This document shows positions 32,477 through 43,722 of a stretch of DNA of 64,000 nt, piece after piece. This stretch comes from Hippopus hippopus (Eukaryota; Mollusca; Bivalvia; Cardiida; Cardiidae), in assembly GCA_946811185.2 (NCBI GenBank), contig OX328096.1:44964252-45028251 (forward strand), read 5' to 3'. A program made the translations under genes and the position numbers. The stretch's first letter is position 1, and each line of letters starts with the position of its first letter. The notes below the pieces were generated by a model. The model searched no databases and was not told where the DNA came from. It worked only from the letters and a program-made list of their open reading frames with translations.

Positions 32477-34091
32477 TTTAGCTCCACTGGCCAAAGGCCA
32501 GCGGGCTAATGTCATGGCCCGTTGTCCGTCGTGCGTCCGTCCGTCCGTCCGTTAACTTTTTAGCTCCACTGGCCGAAGGCCAGCGGGCTTATGTCATGGC
32601 CTGTTGTCCGTCGTGCGTCCGTCCGTCCGTCCGTGCGTTAACTTTTTTTTAAAACGTCTTCTTCTCTGAAACTACCCATCCAATTTTGATGAAACTTCAC
32701 AGAAATGATCCTGCCATGGTCCTCTTCAGAATTTCTTGAAAGAATTTAATTCCTTCAAAAACTCTGGTTGCCATGGCAACAAAACTGAAAAATTTTGAAA
32801 ATCTTTGAAAATCTTCTTGTCTGAAACCGTAAGGCCAAGGGCTACCAAATTTGGCATGTAGCTTTATCTAGTGGACCTCTACCAAGTTTCTTCAATTTAT
32901 AGCCCTGGGGTCAAAATTGGCCCCGCCCCGGGGGTTACAAGTTATACATGGGCTTATTTAGGGAGAACTTTAAAATTCCTCTTCTACCTAGCCATAGGGC
33001 CTAGAGCTACCAAATTTGGCATGTAGCTTTATCTAGTGGACCTCTGCCAAGATTGTTCAAATTATAGCCCTGGGGTCAAATTAGGCCCTGCCCGGGGGTA
33101 ACAAGTTTTACATGGGCTTATATAACAAGTTTTACATGGGCTTATATAGGGAGAACTTTAAAATTCTTCTTTGACCTAGCCATGGGGCCTAGGGCGACCA
33201 AATTTGGCATGTAGCTTTATCTAGTGGACCTGTACCAAGGGTGTCCAAATTATAGCCGAGGGTCAAATTTGACTTCGCTCCGGGGGGTAACATGTTTTAC
33301 ATGGGCGGGCTTATATAGGAAAATCTTTCGCATCTAGCTATAAGGGCTAGGGCTATCAAATTTTGCATTTAGCTTTATCTAGGGGGTCTCTATCAAGGGT
33401 GCCCAAATTATAGCCCAGGGGGTCAAATGTAGCCCCACCCCAGGGGGTCACAAGTTCTACATGGTCTTATATAAGGAAACTTTAATAATCTACTTGTACA
33501 TAGCCATATTTAGACCTAGGGCTACCAAATTTTGCATGTAACTTTATATAATGGGCCTCTACCAAGAGGGCCCAAATTTTAACTTTGGGGGTCAAGTTTG
33601 ACTCCACACCAGGGGTCACAAGTTTTACATTGGCTTTTATAGTGAAAACTTGATAAACCTGTGTCATGGATCACATATTTTACAGGGCCTTTTATTCAGC
33701 AAACTTGTTTTACATGACTTTTTATTGGGCAAGATTAAAAAATCTTTTTGTTTATAACCACACATTCTAGTTTCATATTGTAGGTCTAGGGTCAAAATTG
33801 CCTTCATTCCAGGGATCGCAAGTTTAACATGGGCTTCAAAATATTGTCACTTCAATTTAAACATTAATCAAGGGAAATAACTCTTTTTATGAAAGATAAA
33901 GTTCGTTACTATTTACCTCCCTTGATTATCAAGCTGCAGTGATACATGATTGGTGCTAGACAAGTTTTTTAGCTCCACTGGCCTAAGGCCAGCAGGCTTA
34001 TGTTATGGCCCATTGTCCGTTGTGCGTCCATCCGTATGTTAACTTTTTTTTTAGCTCACTTGAGCACAACGTGCTCAAGGGGAGCTTTTAG
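32477..34091 (+). mobile_element. Second Helentron-like composite, near-identical to 28758-30283
   Basis: An 84-bp extra head (TAGCTCCACTGGCC to TTAACTTTT) precedes a full second head at 32561. From there to 34091 the sequence matches 28758-30283 with roughly a dozen to fifteen differences in 1.53 kb. Further heads lie at about 33969 and 34052. It stops abruptly after GGGGAGCTTTTAG and has no tail. Confidence 0.75.
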
Positions 34092-34300
34092 CATTTGTTT
34101 CAACTCAATAAAAGAATTTTCAATCATACACCAAAACAAAAAATTATCCTCCACATATCTGACTGTGTTTACAAACTATGAAGTGTTCATATTAATACAC
34201 CATGTCTACTGTTTGATGATGACTAGCTTAGAAAAAGTATTAATAAAATAAGTTTGAAAAAAAATCTTAGTGATTTATTATGACAATTGTTAGCACACAT
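34092..34300. other. No recognisable feature
   Basis: Unrelated to the flank of the other 1.53-kb copy. Confidence 0.35.
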
Positions 34301-34496
34301 GTAACTCATTACCAAACGATAATATTTTAGGCTTGTCTAAATCGAAAGCACTTGCAGACGACAAAATAAAAGTGATTGAAAATTTGAAATTTGTTTTGTG
34401 AACAGTAGAAAACATTGTAAGAAAAGGAGAAAATGCTTTTCTAAAGCCTTCTTTCTCAGGGTCATCAAAAGTAGGGATTGTCTGGTAATAGGTTAA
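34301..34496 (+). mobile_element. TTAA-hp MITE lacking the second palindrome arm
   Basis: GTAACTCATTACCAAACGAT left and TCTGGTAATAGGTTAA right. The sequence jumps from GGAGAAAATGCT to TTTCTAAAGCCTTC. Confidence 0.75.
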
Positions 34497-34539
34497 AAAG
34501 ATATATTTCAAACTGAGATTGATGTATATACTTGTTTTT

Positions 34540-35357
34540 TACTGGCACTGAAGGTCCGTCCGTCCATCTGTCCGTGCGTGCATTAACTTTTATTTCAAAC
34601 ATCTCTGAAACTACTTATCCAATTTTGATGAAACTTCAAAGCTATGATCCTGCCATGGTCTTCTTCAGAATCCCATGACAGAATTTTATTCCTTCAAAAA
34701 CTCTGGTTGCCATGGCAACAAAACTGAAAAATATAGAAAATTTTCAAAAATCTTCTTCTCTGAAACTGTAAGGCCTAGGGCTACCAAATTTGGCATGTAG
34801 CTGTATCTAGTGGGCCTCTACCAAGTTCCTTCAAATAATAGCCATGGGGTCTACCAAATTTTGCATGTAGCTTTATCTAGTGGGCCTCTACAAGGAGGGC
34901 CCAAATTATAGTCCTTGACCCAAGTTTGTCCCCACACCACGGAACACAAGGTCACCAGTTTTACATGGGCTTTTGTAATGAAAACTATCTTAAGTCATCA
35001 TGTTACTAACCATTATAAAGACTAAGGCTATTAGATTTAGCCCTGTCTCATGGGTTTCATGTTTTACAGGGCTTTTCATTGAGAAAAATTTGAAAATCTT
35101 CTTGTTTATAACATTCAAGAACTGAATTATTTGGTATGGAGCTTTATATTGTGGACCTCCACCAGGATTCAAATAATTATAGCTTTGCGATCAAAATTGG
35201 CTTTGCCCATGGATCACAACTTTCTCGTAGGATTAGATAGAAAAATGTTTGCATGTCCTCGTGTTTGAAATCAATTTGCTGAATATTGTAATGTTTGGCT
35301 TGTAGTGTTTTTACTTAATAGTCAGTGGAGCGATACAGGGCCATCATGGCCCTCTTG
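34540..35357 (+). mobile_element. Helentron-like element, decayed head
   Basis: The head is reduced to ACTGGCACTGAAGG plus GTCCGTCCGTCC. Interior units contain TTTGGCATGTAGCTGTATCT. The tail has TCAGTGGAGCG, hairpin AGGGCCATCATGGCCCT (35337-35353) and CTTG before TTT. Confidence 0.6.
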
Positions 35358-36342
35358 TTTTTAAAACGTCTTCTTCTCTGAAACTACCCAGCCAATTTTG
35401 ATGAAACTTCACAGAAATGATCCTGCCGTGGTCCTCTTCAGAATTTCTTGAAAGAATTTAATTCCTTCAAAAACTCTGGTTGCCATGGCAACAAAACTTA
35501 AAAATATTGGAAATCTTTGAGAATCTTCTTGTCAGAAACCATAAGGCCTAGGGCTACCAAATTTGGCATGTAGCTTAATCTAGTAGACCTCTATCAAGTT
35601 TCTTCAAATTATAGCCCTGGGGTCAAATTTGACCCTGCCCTGGGGGTCACAAGTTTTACATAGGCTTATATAGAGAAAATTTTAGAAACTGCCCTGTACC
35701 TAGCCATAAGGCCTAGGGTTACCAAATTTTGCATGTGGCTTTATCTAGTGGGCCTCTACCAAGAGTGCCCAACTTATAGCCCCGGGGTCAAATTTGACCC
35801 CACCCTGGTGGGGTCACAAGTTTTACATAGGCTTATATATAGAAAACTTTAGAAATCTCCCTGCACTTAGCCATAAGGCCTAGTGCTACCAAATTTTGCA
35901 TGTGGCTTTATCTAGTGGGCCTCTACCAAGAGTGCCCAACTTATAGCCCTGGGGTCAAAATTGGCCCGCCCCAGGGGTCACAATTTTTATATGGGCTTAT
36001 ATAGACAAAACTTTAGAAGTCTCCCTGTTCTCAGTCATATGGCCTAGGGTTACCAAATTTTGCATGTGGCTTTATCTAGTGGGCCTCTACCAAGAGTACC
36101 CTAATTATAGCCCTAGGCTCGAATTTGACCCCATTCCAGGGGTCAGAAGTTTTACATGGGCTTATGTATTGAAATCTTTAGAAATCTTTTTGTTACTTAC
36201 CATAAGAACTTGGGCTACCAATTTTAGTACTGTCTCAGGGGTGTTATGTTCAAAACCAATTGGCCAAGTATTGTAATATTTGGCATGTAGGGATTTTACA
36301 TATTAGCCAGTGGAGCGATACAGGGCCATCATGGCCCTCTTG
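35358..36342 (+). mobile_element. Helentron-like element lacking its head
   Basis: Joins directly to the previous tail at TTTTTAAAACGTCTTCTTCT, which is internal sequence. It has four diverged units of about 170 bp (GCATGTGGCTTTATCTAGTG) and a complete tail ending CTTG at 36342. Confidence 0.6.
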
Positions 36343-37037
36343 TTTCAGGTTGTTGAAAGATGGAATTTTGCAAAGGGTAAATGTTTAATCATTGTTTTCA
36401 GACAATACCTTGAAATGTAAAACAGAGTCTTATGGGAGATTTATAATCTGAATTTTTCATGAATGTTATACAGGACGGTTGCCCTAGAAGATTGTAGACT
36501 TTTCCCATAATTCAACTATTCATAAATATTTAATACCAAAATTTGGTGACATATTGTTGGATGTAATATTGATACATGCTAAAAATTTCACCAAAATTAT
36601 AATGTTCCCAGTTTAAAGTTACAAAGGATTGGATAACCCCACTGTGGCCAGTGGCACAACATTTAGGTCAAGAAAAAAAATCTGAGTCACTTAGGGTCAA
36701 AACCTAATTCACTGTGGGTCAGATTACTGCTTACCAAGGCAATTTTCTCGTATGTGGTAAACAGTTGAAATCCCTGATGGGAACCATTTAAATGTTTTGT
36801 CTGACAGTAATCAGACAGATTTCCATAATACAAAATGACAGGCATAGTTTCTAGAGCATTGAAGCTATAGTCACAGTTTTAGTATCATTATACTGTGACA
36901 TATTCTTATTATCTTGCTGTGGACTTATCAAAAAACAAACACATGTATCATTAGTTGTTGCAATGTCAAAGCACATTCTCTCTCCTTTGATCTATTATCA
37001 ACATAACATCTAAATCAACTTCTGCATCAAAAGTTTT
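36343..37037. other. No recognisable feature
   Basis: AT-rich sequence. A short GGGTCAAAACCTAATTCACT near 36698 weakly resembles the 145-bp satellite. Confidence 0.3.
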
Positions 37038-37240
37038 ATCTTTACCAAGCAATCTCATGTTTCACAACCATGAAAAATAGCTTGTGAAAACATTGTGGAA
37101 AAAAGAGAAAATTCTTGTAACAAGTTTTCTCCTTTTGAAATAATTTAATGTATACACACACTCATTATTTGTGCCACACAGTATTTTGTTGACTTAAATT
37201 TTTTCAGTTATGACAATTGTAAGATTTAATCATCATGTAA
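37038..37240 (-). mobile_element. TTAA-hp MITE, strongly diverged
   Basis: TTTACCAAGCAATCTCATGTTT left, CTTGTGAAAACATTGTGGAA and TTCTTGTAACAAGTTTTCTCC in the middle; the right end is not recognisable. Confidence 0.5.
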
Positions 37241-37499
37241 AGGCTTGAAAGGACGGTTTACAGATAGTTTTGCCTGCACTTGTGACTGTATCCGCCTAAT
37301 GTCTACAGGTGCTTACCTAGAAAGTAGTGATGGCAACATGGATTTTTTTTCTGAGGTAATAGACTCTCCATTTTTTACAGCTTTCATGGCCTACATCAAG
37401 GGTTTGTATTCATCAATCAATTTTAAATTCAATTCTTATGATTCTTATTTCCAACACTAATCATCTAATTGGTGAACTGGTGAAGACGTCATATAATAG
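37241..37499. other. No recognisable feature
   Basis: A 71-residue frame is present (37245-37460) without splice context or motifs. Not accepted as coding. Confidence 0.3.
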
Positions 37500-37730
37500 T
37501 ATACTCTTTACTGAACGACAAAATTTTAGACTGTTCCATATTTTAAGCATTTGCAGACAACAGTTGAAATGTTGCTCAAATGATGTAATTTGTCTTTGAA
37601 AGTGTAGAAAACAATTTGTGAAAAGGAAAAAATGCTGGTAACCAGCATTTTGTTCTTTTTCCCACAATGTTATCAAAAGCCTCTTTTGTTAGGATCGTTA
37701 AAACTCGGGATTGTGTGATAAAGGGTCAAA
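37500..37730 (+). mobile_element. TTAA-hp MITE, nearly full length
   Basis: ATACTCTTTACTGAACGACA left. The right end is GTGTGATAAAGGGTCAA, with both TTAA copies mutated. Confidence 0.8.
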
Positions 37731-37752
37731 GCTAAAAGATTAAAGGTATTTA

Positions 37753-37981
37753 TTAAATCTTTACCACACAATCCCGACTTTTAACGACCCTGCAAAAAAA
37801 AGCTTTTGAAAACAGTGTAGAAAAAGGAGAAAATGCTGGTAACCAGCATTTTCTCCTTTTCCCACAATTTTTTCAACCCTGCTGGAAACAAATTTCAATT
37901 TTTGTGTTATGTTTATTTTGTTGTCTGCAAGTGCTTTCAATTTGGACCAGTCTAAAATTTTGTCATTTGGTGAAGAGTTAA
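37753..37981 (-). mobile_element. TTAA-hp MITE, full length, 229 bp
   Basis: TTAAATCTTTACCACACAAT to ATTTGGTGAAGAGTTAA, palindrome core intact. Confidence 0.9.
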
Positions 37982-38427
37982 CTGTTTCACTATCAATTAA
38001 ATAGTTAATCTTTCAACAGCTACATATTCGTTATAATATGATAATGGAAAGTGTAGGTTAGAGATTAGACTGCATTTTCTGTGCAGTCTGATCTTGATCT
38101 ACACTTTCCACAAAAGCTTCTTGTGTTGTCCATGGTAAAGAAAGAGTTTTAACAATATCAGACTTGTAGAAAAAAAGTTCAAAAAGGTTTGCAGTCTAAA
38201 ATCTATACTGGGCCGTAGTTTCAAACTGTATTCTATTTCTACTACAATCAGCATCATGGACACATGAAAACTTAAAAATGATTTTGATCTAGACATTTTA
38301 CTACAAAAAAACACTATTCTATGTTCGTTAAGGTTACCAATCAGATAAACCAATCAATATCAGTAGTATCATAGCTTAATTTATTACAAACTTTGCATAC
38401 ATAACCTTAAAAAATTAATGCTGTCCA
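37982..38427. other. Spacer containing a dispersed hairpin repeat
   Basis: At 38058-38104 GAGATTAGACTGCATTTT is followed by CTGTGCAGTCTGATCTTGAT. No gene is seen. Confidence 0.45.
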
Positions 38428-38603
38428 AACGAAATCTACAGAAAAAGGCTTTTGAAAACATTTTTGGAAAAGGAGAAAATGCTGGTAAGCAGCATTTTCT
38501 CCTTTTCCCACAATGTATTTTACTCTTTCAAAGACATATTTAATCATTTACAAATGCTTTCAATTTGAACCTGTCCAAAATTTTGTCGTGTGGTATAGAG
38601 TTA
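38428..38603 (-). mobile_element. TTAA-hp MITE, left end lost
   Basis: Starts in AAAGGCTTTTGAAAACATTT. The palindrome has the paired centre GGTAAGCAGC. The right end is GTGTGGTATAGAGTTAG. Confidence 0.75.
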
Positions 38604-39209
38604 GCTCATTGCCTCTTTTGGACATCTTTTAGGTGCATTTTGGCTCAGGGAGAAAGTGTTCTTAGTCAGTAATTTCTCCTTTTCCCAAAGTGTTTTAACC
38701 TAGCTCATGTTGATCACTCTTACTTTGAAAAGAGCTTTTCACAATCATAATTATGGTGGGAATTTGTTTTAATTATGCTGGGAATTTGTGTTGTAATGAG
38801 TTATTCACTCACTCTATATGGAGTTCAGGAGGGCAAATTGTGGGGGGGGGGGGGGGGGGGAAAGAAGGTTTAACAGTGTCACAAAGAACTCTTAGAAACA
38901 AGAAGAAACTGACAGATGAAAAAGATACTGTATTTTGTGCAATTACTTCTGTTGCCGGAATGAAAATGCCTAAATTATCATACAAGAGAAAAAGGATTAG
39001 ATGAATAGAGCCATCTCATATTTTAGGCCACTCTCTTTTTGTTGTGCAATTAACTATACTGCTTCCATGATCTGAAATCTGATGCTTTTAAACAAATTGT
39101 TGAATGACATGTCACCCACTGTTAGACAGCATTTCCTTCATTTTTCAGCTTGAAAGACAATTTCTTGCAAAGTTCAGTTTACAAAAATATATAGTGAACT
39201 TGTTAATTC
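38604..39209. other. Spacer with a 19-base poly-G tract
   Basis: G run at 38842-38860. A weak TTAA-hp trace (TCAGTAATTTCTCCTTTTCCC) lies at about 38666-38690. No gene. Confidence 0.4.
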
Positions 39210-39360
39210 ACCCTTTACCATACCATCCCGAGTTTTATTGACCCTTAGAAAGAAGGCTTATGAAAGCATTGTAGAAAAAGAAGAAAATGCTGGTAATCAG
39301 CATTTTGTTCTTTTCGGATAATGTCTGTCTCCCTTTCATAGAATTTTTTTTCCATTTGTC
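39210..39360 (-). mobile_element. TTAA-hp MITE, 3'-truncated
   Basis: TTCACCCTTTACCATACCAT left. The palindrome is present with changes, and the copy ends near CCCTTTCATAG. Confidence 0.65.
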
Positions 39361-39545
39361 AAGCAACAAATAATTTGTAATAATGTAAAATGCAATGTTG
39401 CTAATTAGGATGAGCAAAACATCTTTATGTGGTAAAGCATAAAAAGCAAGTTCTTCAATCATAATTTTTTTTTTAAAGTTTTGAGCAAAGTTTACATATT
39501 CAGAGCCTTTGATTTTGGTGACCAAATTAAAAAAAAACAGTAACA

Positions 39546-39776
39546 ATAAACACTTTACCACACATAATAAATTTGGAGACCTCAATTTTGAAAGTATTTG
39601 CATACTACAAGTGAATTGCGGCTCAAATGATGGGATTTGTCTTTGAAAGGGCATAAAACATCGTAAGAAAAGGAGAAAATGTTCGGTTACCAGCATTTTC
39701 TCCTTTTGCAGTAATGTTTTCAAAAGCCTCTTTTCTCAGGGTTGCTTAATTGGAAGATTTTGTGGCAAAGGGTTAA
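39546..39776 (+). mobile_element. TTAA-hp MITE, full length
   Basis: AATAAACACTTTACCACACA left, TTGTGGCAAAGGGTTAA right, palindrome with a few mismatches. Confidence 0.8.
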
Positions 39777-39826
39777 GTTTAGTTGTGAGATGTATGGTTG
39801 TTCCTAAACATTGTCTCTTCTTTTAT

Positions 39827-40030
39827 TTAACTCTGTATCAAATGACAAAATGCAGACTTGTCCAAAGTATTTGCAGACTACTATTTGAATGCAATTCAGA
39901 TGATGGAACTTGGTTTTTCATAGTATAAAACACATTGTGGGAAAAGGAGAAAATGCTCGTTACCAGCATTTTCTCCTTTTCCAACAATGTTTTCAAAAGG
40001 CTTCTTCCTCAGGGTTGTAAAAAGTTGTAA
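39827..40030 (+). mobile_element. TTAA-hp MITE sharing its right TTAA-type end
   Basis: TTAACTCTGTATCAAATGAC left. The right end runs AAAAAGTTGTAAACC into the next copy, so the two are joined end to end. Confidence 0.75.
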
Positions 40031-40243
40031 ACCCTGTACCACACAATTTCGAGACATAGCAACCCTAACACTAACAGAGAAGGCTTTTGAAGAGGGGAAA
40101 ATGCTGCAAGCATTTTTTCCTTTTCCCACAATGTTTTATACCCTTTCAAAGAGGAATTTCAGTTGTAAGTCACATTAAATTTGTCATCTGCAGCCACTTT
40201 TGATTTTGACCTATCTTAAATTTTGTTGTTTGGTAAAGAGTTT
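40027..40243 (-). mobile_element. TTAA-hp MITE, abutting the previous copy
   Basis: GTAAACCCTGTACCACACAA left, GTTTGGTAAAGAGTTTC right, shortened palindrome (ATGCTGCAAGCAT). Confidence 0.75.
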
Positions 40244-40907
40244 CATTGGAAAGTAGCCAGTAGCTTGGATACTGTGTTATTCCAAGTACTGCCAAGAAAC
40301 TCAAGGATGACATTGCAGTTTCTGTTTACCTTGTTAAAAATATCTCCATATGCATGAAATCTGCTCAGATGCAAAATACTCATTGTGCCTTGGGATGCAG
40401 ATAAAATGACTCAAAACATCATCTGACTATATCTGTAAGGAAAATAATGAAAAATACGAAATTTTTAAGGCATACTTCATAAATTGACCATTGGAATTCC
40501 AAATTGTCTACAAATGTATCTTGGCCTCTATGTTTACCATTGCAATTGTAGTTCTGTTAAAATCAACAATGTAGCAATTTTCGAGTGGCTACCCATGATA
40601 AGAGTTGTATGGTGATTCCCAATACAGTGATTGCAGGAACCACATGTTGCTCAGTAATCAGTACTACTGAAGTTGAAGATGGTTTACAGAAATTGTTTTA
40701 CATTTCCAAGATACTTAACTGATACTTTATGCTTAGAAGGAACTCAACTGAACTCATTGTTTATAGTAACACTGAGTCTCATGGACTTGATAAAGTCTTA
40801 CACATTGCAACACTGGGCATGGTGTGTTGTGTTTGCTGCACCATTATTATTGAATTACTGTTGAAAACAATTATTTAAACAAATTTTCTCACATTTTGTG
40901 CAGCAGA
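40244..40907. other. No recognisable feature
   Basis: No repeat ends or coding potential seen. Confidence 0.35.
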
Positions 40908-41213
40908 AGCCCAGTAGCTCAGTCAGTAGTGTACAAGACTTGAGAATAGGAGGTTGCTGGCTCAATCCCTGGCTCAGCCAACTTCTTCTTGAGGATTGAT
41001 GATAGTCATTGCGACAGGATTCATTCTTCTGTCATCGCTAACCATTGTTTTGATGATGGTTATGTGGGAAAGCAGCCAGTGGCTTGGAAAGAATATTCTT
41101 TGGAGTACTGGAAAAAGAAACTCCAGGAAAGCATGGATAGGTGCACTGGCCTCAGAGGTGTAACTGAAACATTTTTGAAAATGGCATTAACACCATACAA
41201 TGAATCATTCAAC
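40908..41213 (+). repeat. tRNA-derived SINE, full length
   Basis: The tRNA-like head has CAGTAGCTCAGTCAGTAGTG (A box), GACTTGAGAATAGGAGG and GTTGCTGGCTCAATCCC (B box). The body has GATGATGGTTATGTGGGAAAG, AGCCAGTGGCTTGGAAAGAA and ACTCCAGGAAAGCATGG. The 3' end is GGCATTAACACCATACAATG followed by an AATCA-type tail. It is transcribed by pol III in principle and needs LINE machinery to move. The same order of blocks appears at 15.4, 26.5 and 59.4 kb. Confidence 0.75.
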
Positions 41214-41410
41214 ATTTTGTGCAGTTTGATCCCTATAGAGAGGTTCCATAAAATTAAGGTTTGTGTAACAGTTTAAGGTATAATTCTGAATAGTCCTAAG
41301 GTTAGGGGTCAAGTGGCTTCTCCCATTTATCCAGAATCGCCCTGTCATCCACAGCTAATTTGTGTTTGTATTTGACAGTATTCTGTTGAATTTTTATGCC
41401 AGTAATTGGT
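41214..41410. other. No recognisable feature
   Basis: Spacer. Confidence 0.3.
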
Positions 41411-41617
41411 TGACTCTTTTTACGGCCATACGGTAGAAGGATTTTAAAAACATTGTAAGGAAAGGACAGAATGCTGGTAAGAAGTATTTTCTCTTTTTCC
41501 CACACGTTTTCTATCCTTTGAAAGGCAATTTTAGTCATTTGAGCCATATTTAATTTGTCATTAGCAAACTGTTTGAATATGGACCTGTCTAAAGTGTTGC
41601 ATTTGGTGTAGAGTTAA
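41411..41617 (-). mobile_element. TTAA-hp MITE, left end decayed
   Basis: GACTCTTTTTACGGCCATAC left, ATTTGGTGTAGAGTTAA right, palindrome degraded. Confidence 0.65.
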
Positions 41618-41810
41618 ACTCTTAACCAGACCACAATTAAAGTTGTCCATATTCAAAGCTTTTGCAGAAGATTGATGAAATGTGGCTTGAATGATTTTAT
41701 TTGCCTTTGAAAGGTTAAGAAAAACATTAAGAGAAATGAAGAAAATGCTGATCCATTTCCCACAATGTTTTCAAAGGGTCATAAACCATAGAATTGTTTG
41801 CTAAAGGGCA
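41614..41810 (+). mobile_element. TTAA-hp MITE, abutting the previous copy
   Basis: TTAAACTCTTAACCAGACCA left, shares the TTAA at 41614. The centre of the palindrome is deleted (GAAAATGCTGATCCATTTCC). Confidence 0.65.
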
Positions 41811-43560
41811 AAGAGAGAAGCCTTTGTCATTTTCCTGTACATTTGGAATTGCTGCAGAGCCAACAGTCAAGTTTCTGAATATATCACCAAAGTTTAGTTT
41901 TACAAGAATTGAGGTATAAATGTATTGCAAGTTATAAGCTCTGGATTCTAGGATTTAAACATATACTGACGTAGGGTTGACTATTGAGGCCAAAATCTGC
42001 TATTGCAATAGTATTGATATTGCCTGTTACTATTGCAATACTATTGGATTAATTGCAAGAGATGAATTTCACCAAATTACATCTTGAAACCATGTTTTAT
42101 ACTAACACTTTGTCCGAGTAGTTTAAATTCTACCCGAGTACATGTTTTGAATAGCAAAAGAAGGGGAAAACAGAGTTAAATGCAAGATGCTCAATAAATT
42201 TCAATCATTATTTTTTCTAAATGCAGATGGTTCACAAATAATTAAACATACCTAATTACTCTAAACTTTTGAAGAAGTCAACTTTTAAGTCTGATTGATA
42301 TACAACAGCATGCAAAGCACAAAATGCTAAAAAATGCTGATGGTTCATAAACACACCTAATAAAAAAGTAATTATAAAGCAACTTTAAACTTTTAAAGAA
42401 GTCAACTTTTAAATGTGAGCCCCTAAGTTTTTTTGAGTTGATAAAATTTATCTAGATTTACCTATGATTGGCCAATGTATTGACAAAAAAAAAAAATGTT
42501 TAGTCTCCGAATCTTTAGGAAATTATCATTCTGAAAAAAAAAAATGGGGTGGCCGAAATAATAAGTTTTGCCTTGTTGTATGTGTGTGTATCCAAAACAA
42601 TGAGGATAAAATCCGACAAATTTAGATCTATTTACAGTACCCGTAAAGGAGTTAAAACTGTGGTAAACCTACACAGTAGTTTTGCCATCTTTTTAATCTT
42701 GAAATACATATGTTTTAAACCAGTGTTCCCACAAGCTTTCTATTTCAAGGGTACACTTTACCCCTGAGCTGTGAATCTGGGGTTAAGATTCTATATCTGA
42801 GGGTATGACAGTAGGCCTAATGGTTCCCAGCTAGACGTAAAGCATTCCATATTGATGATTTGCAACAAAAAAGTGTGTTTTATTCAGATATTTGTATAAA
42901 TTTACAGCTTAAAGTCATTAAAAAGCTGAAAAGAGGGTCTGAGGTGACTCTGATCAGACAATGTCAAAGAGACATTTTGTTGTGTCATGGGTTTCCGTGT
43001 TTTTTACACTGATCAGTTTTTCATGACTGTTAATTTCTGGATAGATATTTCCACATGATTTGACCAAAAAATTGTCAGTAAGGGTTACAAATATCTTCAA
43101 TACCTGTCATTTTACACAAGAAAAGCGGATAATGGCTTTTACTGTCCCTGCATTTTCTTACGTGAAGTCTCGGATGTAACCAGAATTCGTTACGTGAATT
43201 TCAATACTAGAACGTAATTTACGCAATAACTTGCGCGAGTGGGATCACTGTTAAACATTTTCTTACCCTTTTTAGCCCGAGAAATAAGTGGCTTTCTAAT
43301 ACGAGGTAAGTCATAGTATAGGAATGGATGGTATAGATCCAAGATCAGACTGCGTGTTCTTTTTACTCTGATCATTATTGAAAACATATTCCAAAAAATT
43401 ACCTGCCAAATATTTTGGGAGATTAACGTTACAGAATGTCAGAATATTTAGGAAAACTTACTTTTGGAAGTGTTCAGAGAAAGGATTAAAAATAAAATAT
43501 TTTTGTAAATAATTTAATGTGTCCGAACTTCTAGGGCATCCGAATACATTAGCGAATTAC
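41811..43560. other. Non-coding stretch with an imperfect tandem repeat
   Basis: A unit ending CTTTTGAAGAAGTCAACTTTTAA occurs at about 42222-42290 and again at 42333-42417. A block rich in CTATTGCAATA palindromes lies at 41985-42060. A half copy of the GATCAAGATCAGACTGC repeat lies at 43333-43350. No gene is supported. Confidence 0.4.
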
Positions 43561-43722
43561 ATTATTTTCTTTCTCTCTTATCAGTGAAACTATCGAAACT
43601 ATCGATATTTGAGGTAGATATCGGTGATAGTTATCGATTTTCAACTGAACAATCGATGCAGTAGCATCGACACGCTCGCTATCGGGATCCATCGATAGTC
43701 CGATGTATCGTTACACCCCTAT
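43561..43722. repeat. Dense ATCGAT palindrome block beside the Tc1 element
   Basis: Eight or so copies of ATCGA/TCGAT, including ACTATCGATATTTGAGG, TAGTTATCGATTTTC and CCATCGATAGTCC, end in GATGTATCGTTACACCCCT. Read in reverse, AGGGGTGTAACGATACATCG resembles a hAT terminus. The other end was not found. Confidence 0.4.

Noticed and set aside
39235..39723. The longest ORF in the window (162 residues, minus strand)
   Set aside because: It starts in one TTAA-hp copy, passes through low-complexity sequence and ends in another copy.
41966..43722. A complete hAT element from TAGGGTTGACTATTGAGG to the ATCGAT block
   Set aside because: The proposed ends match over only a few bases and no target duplication was found.
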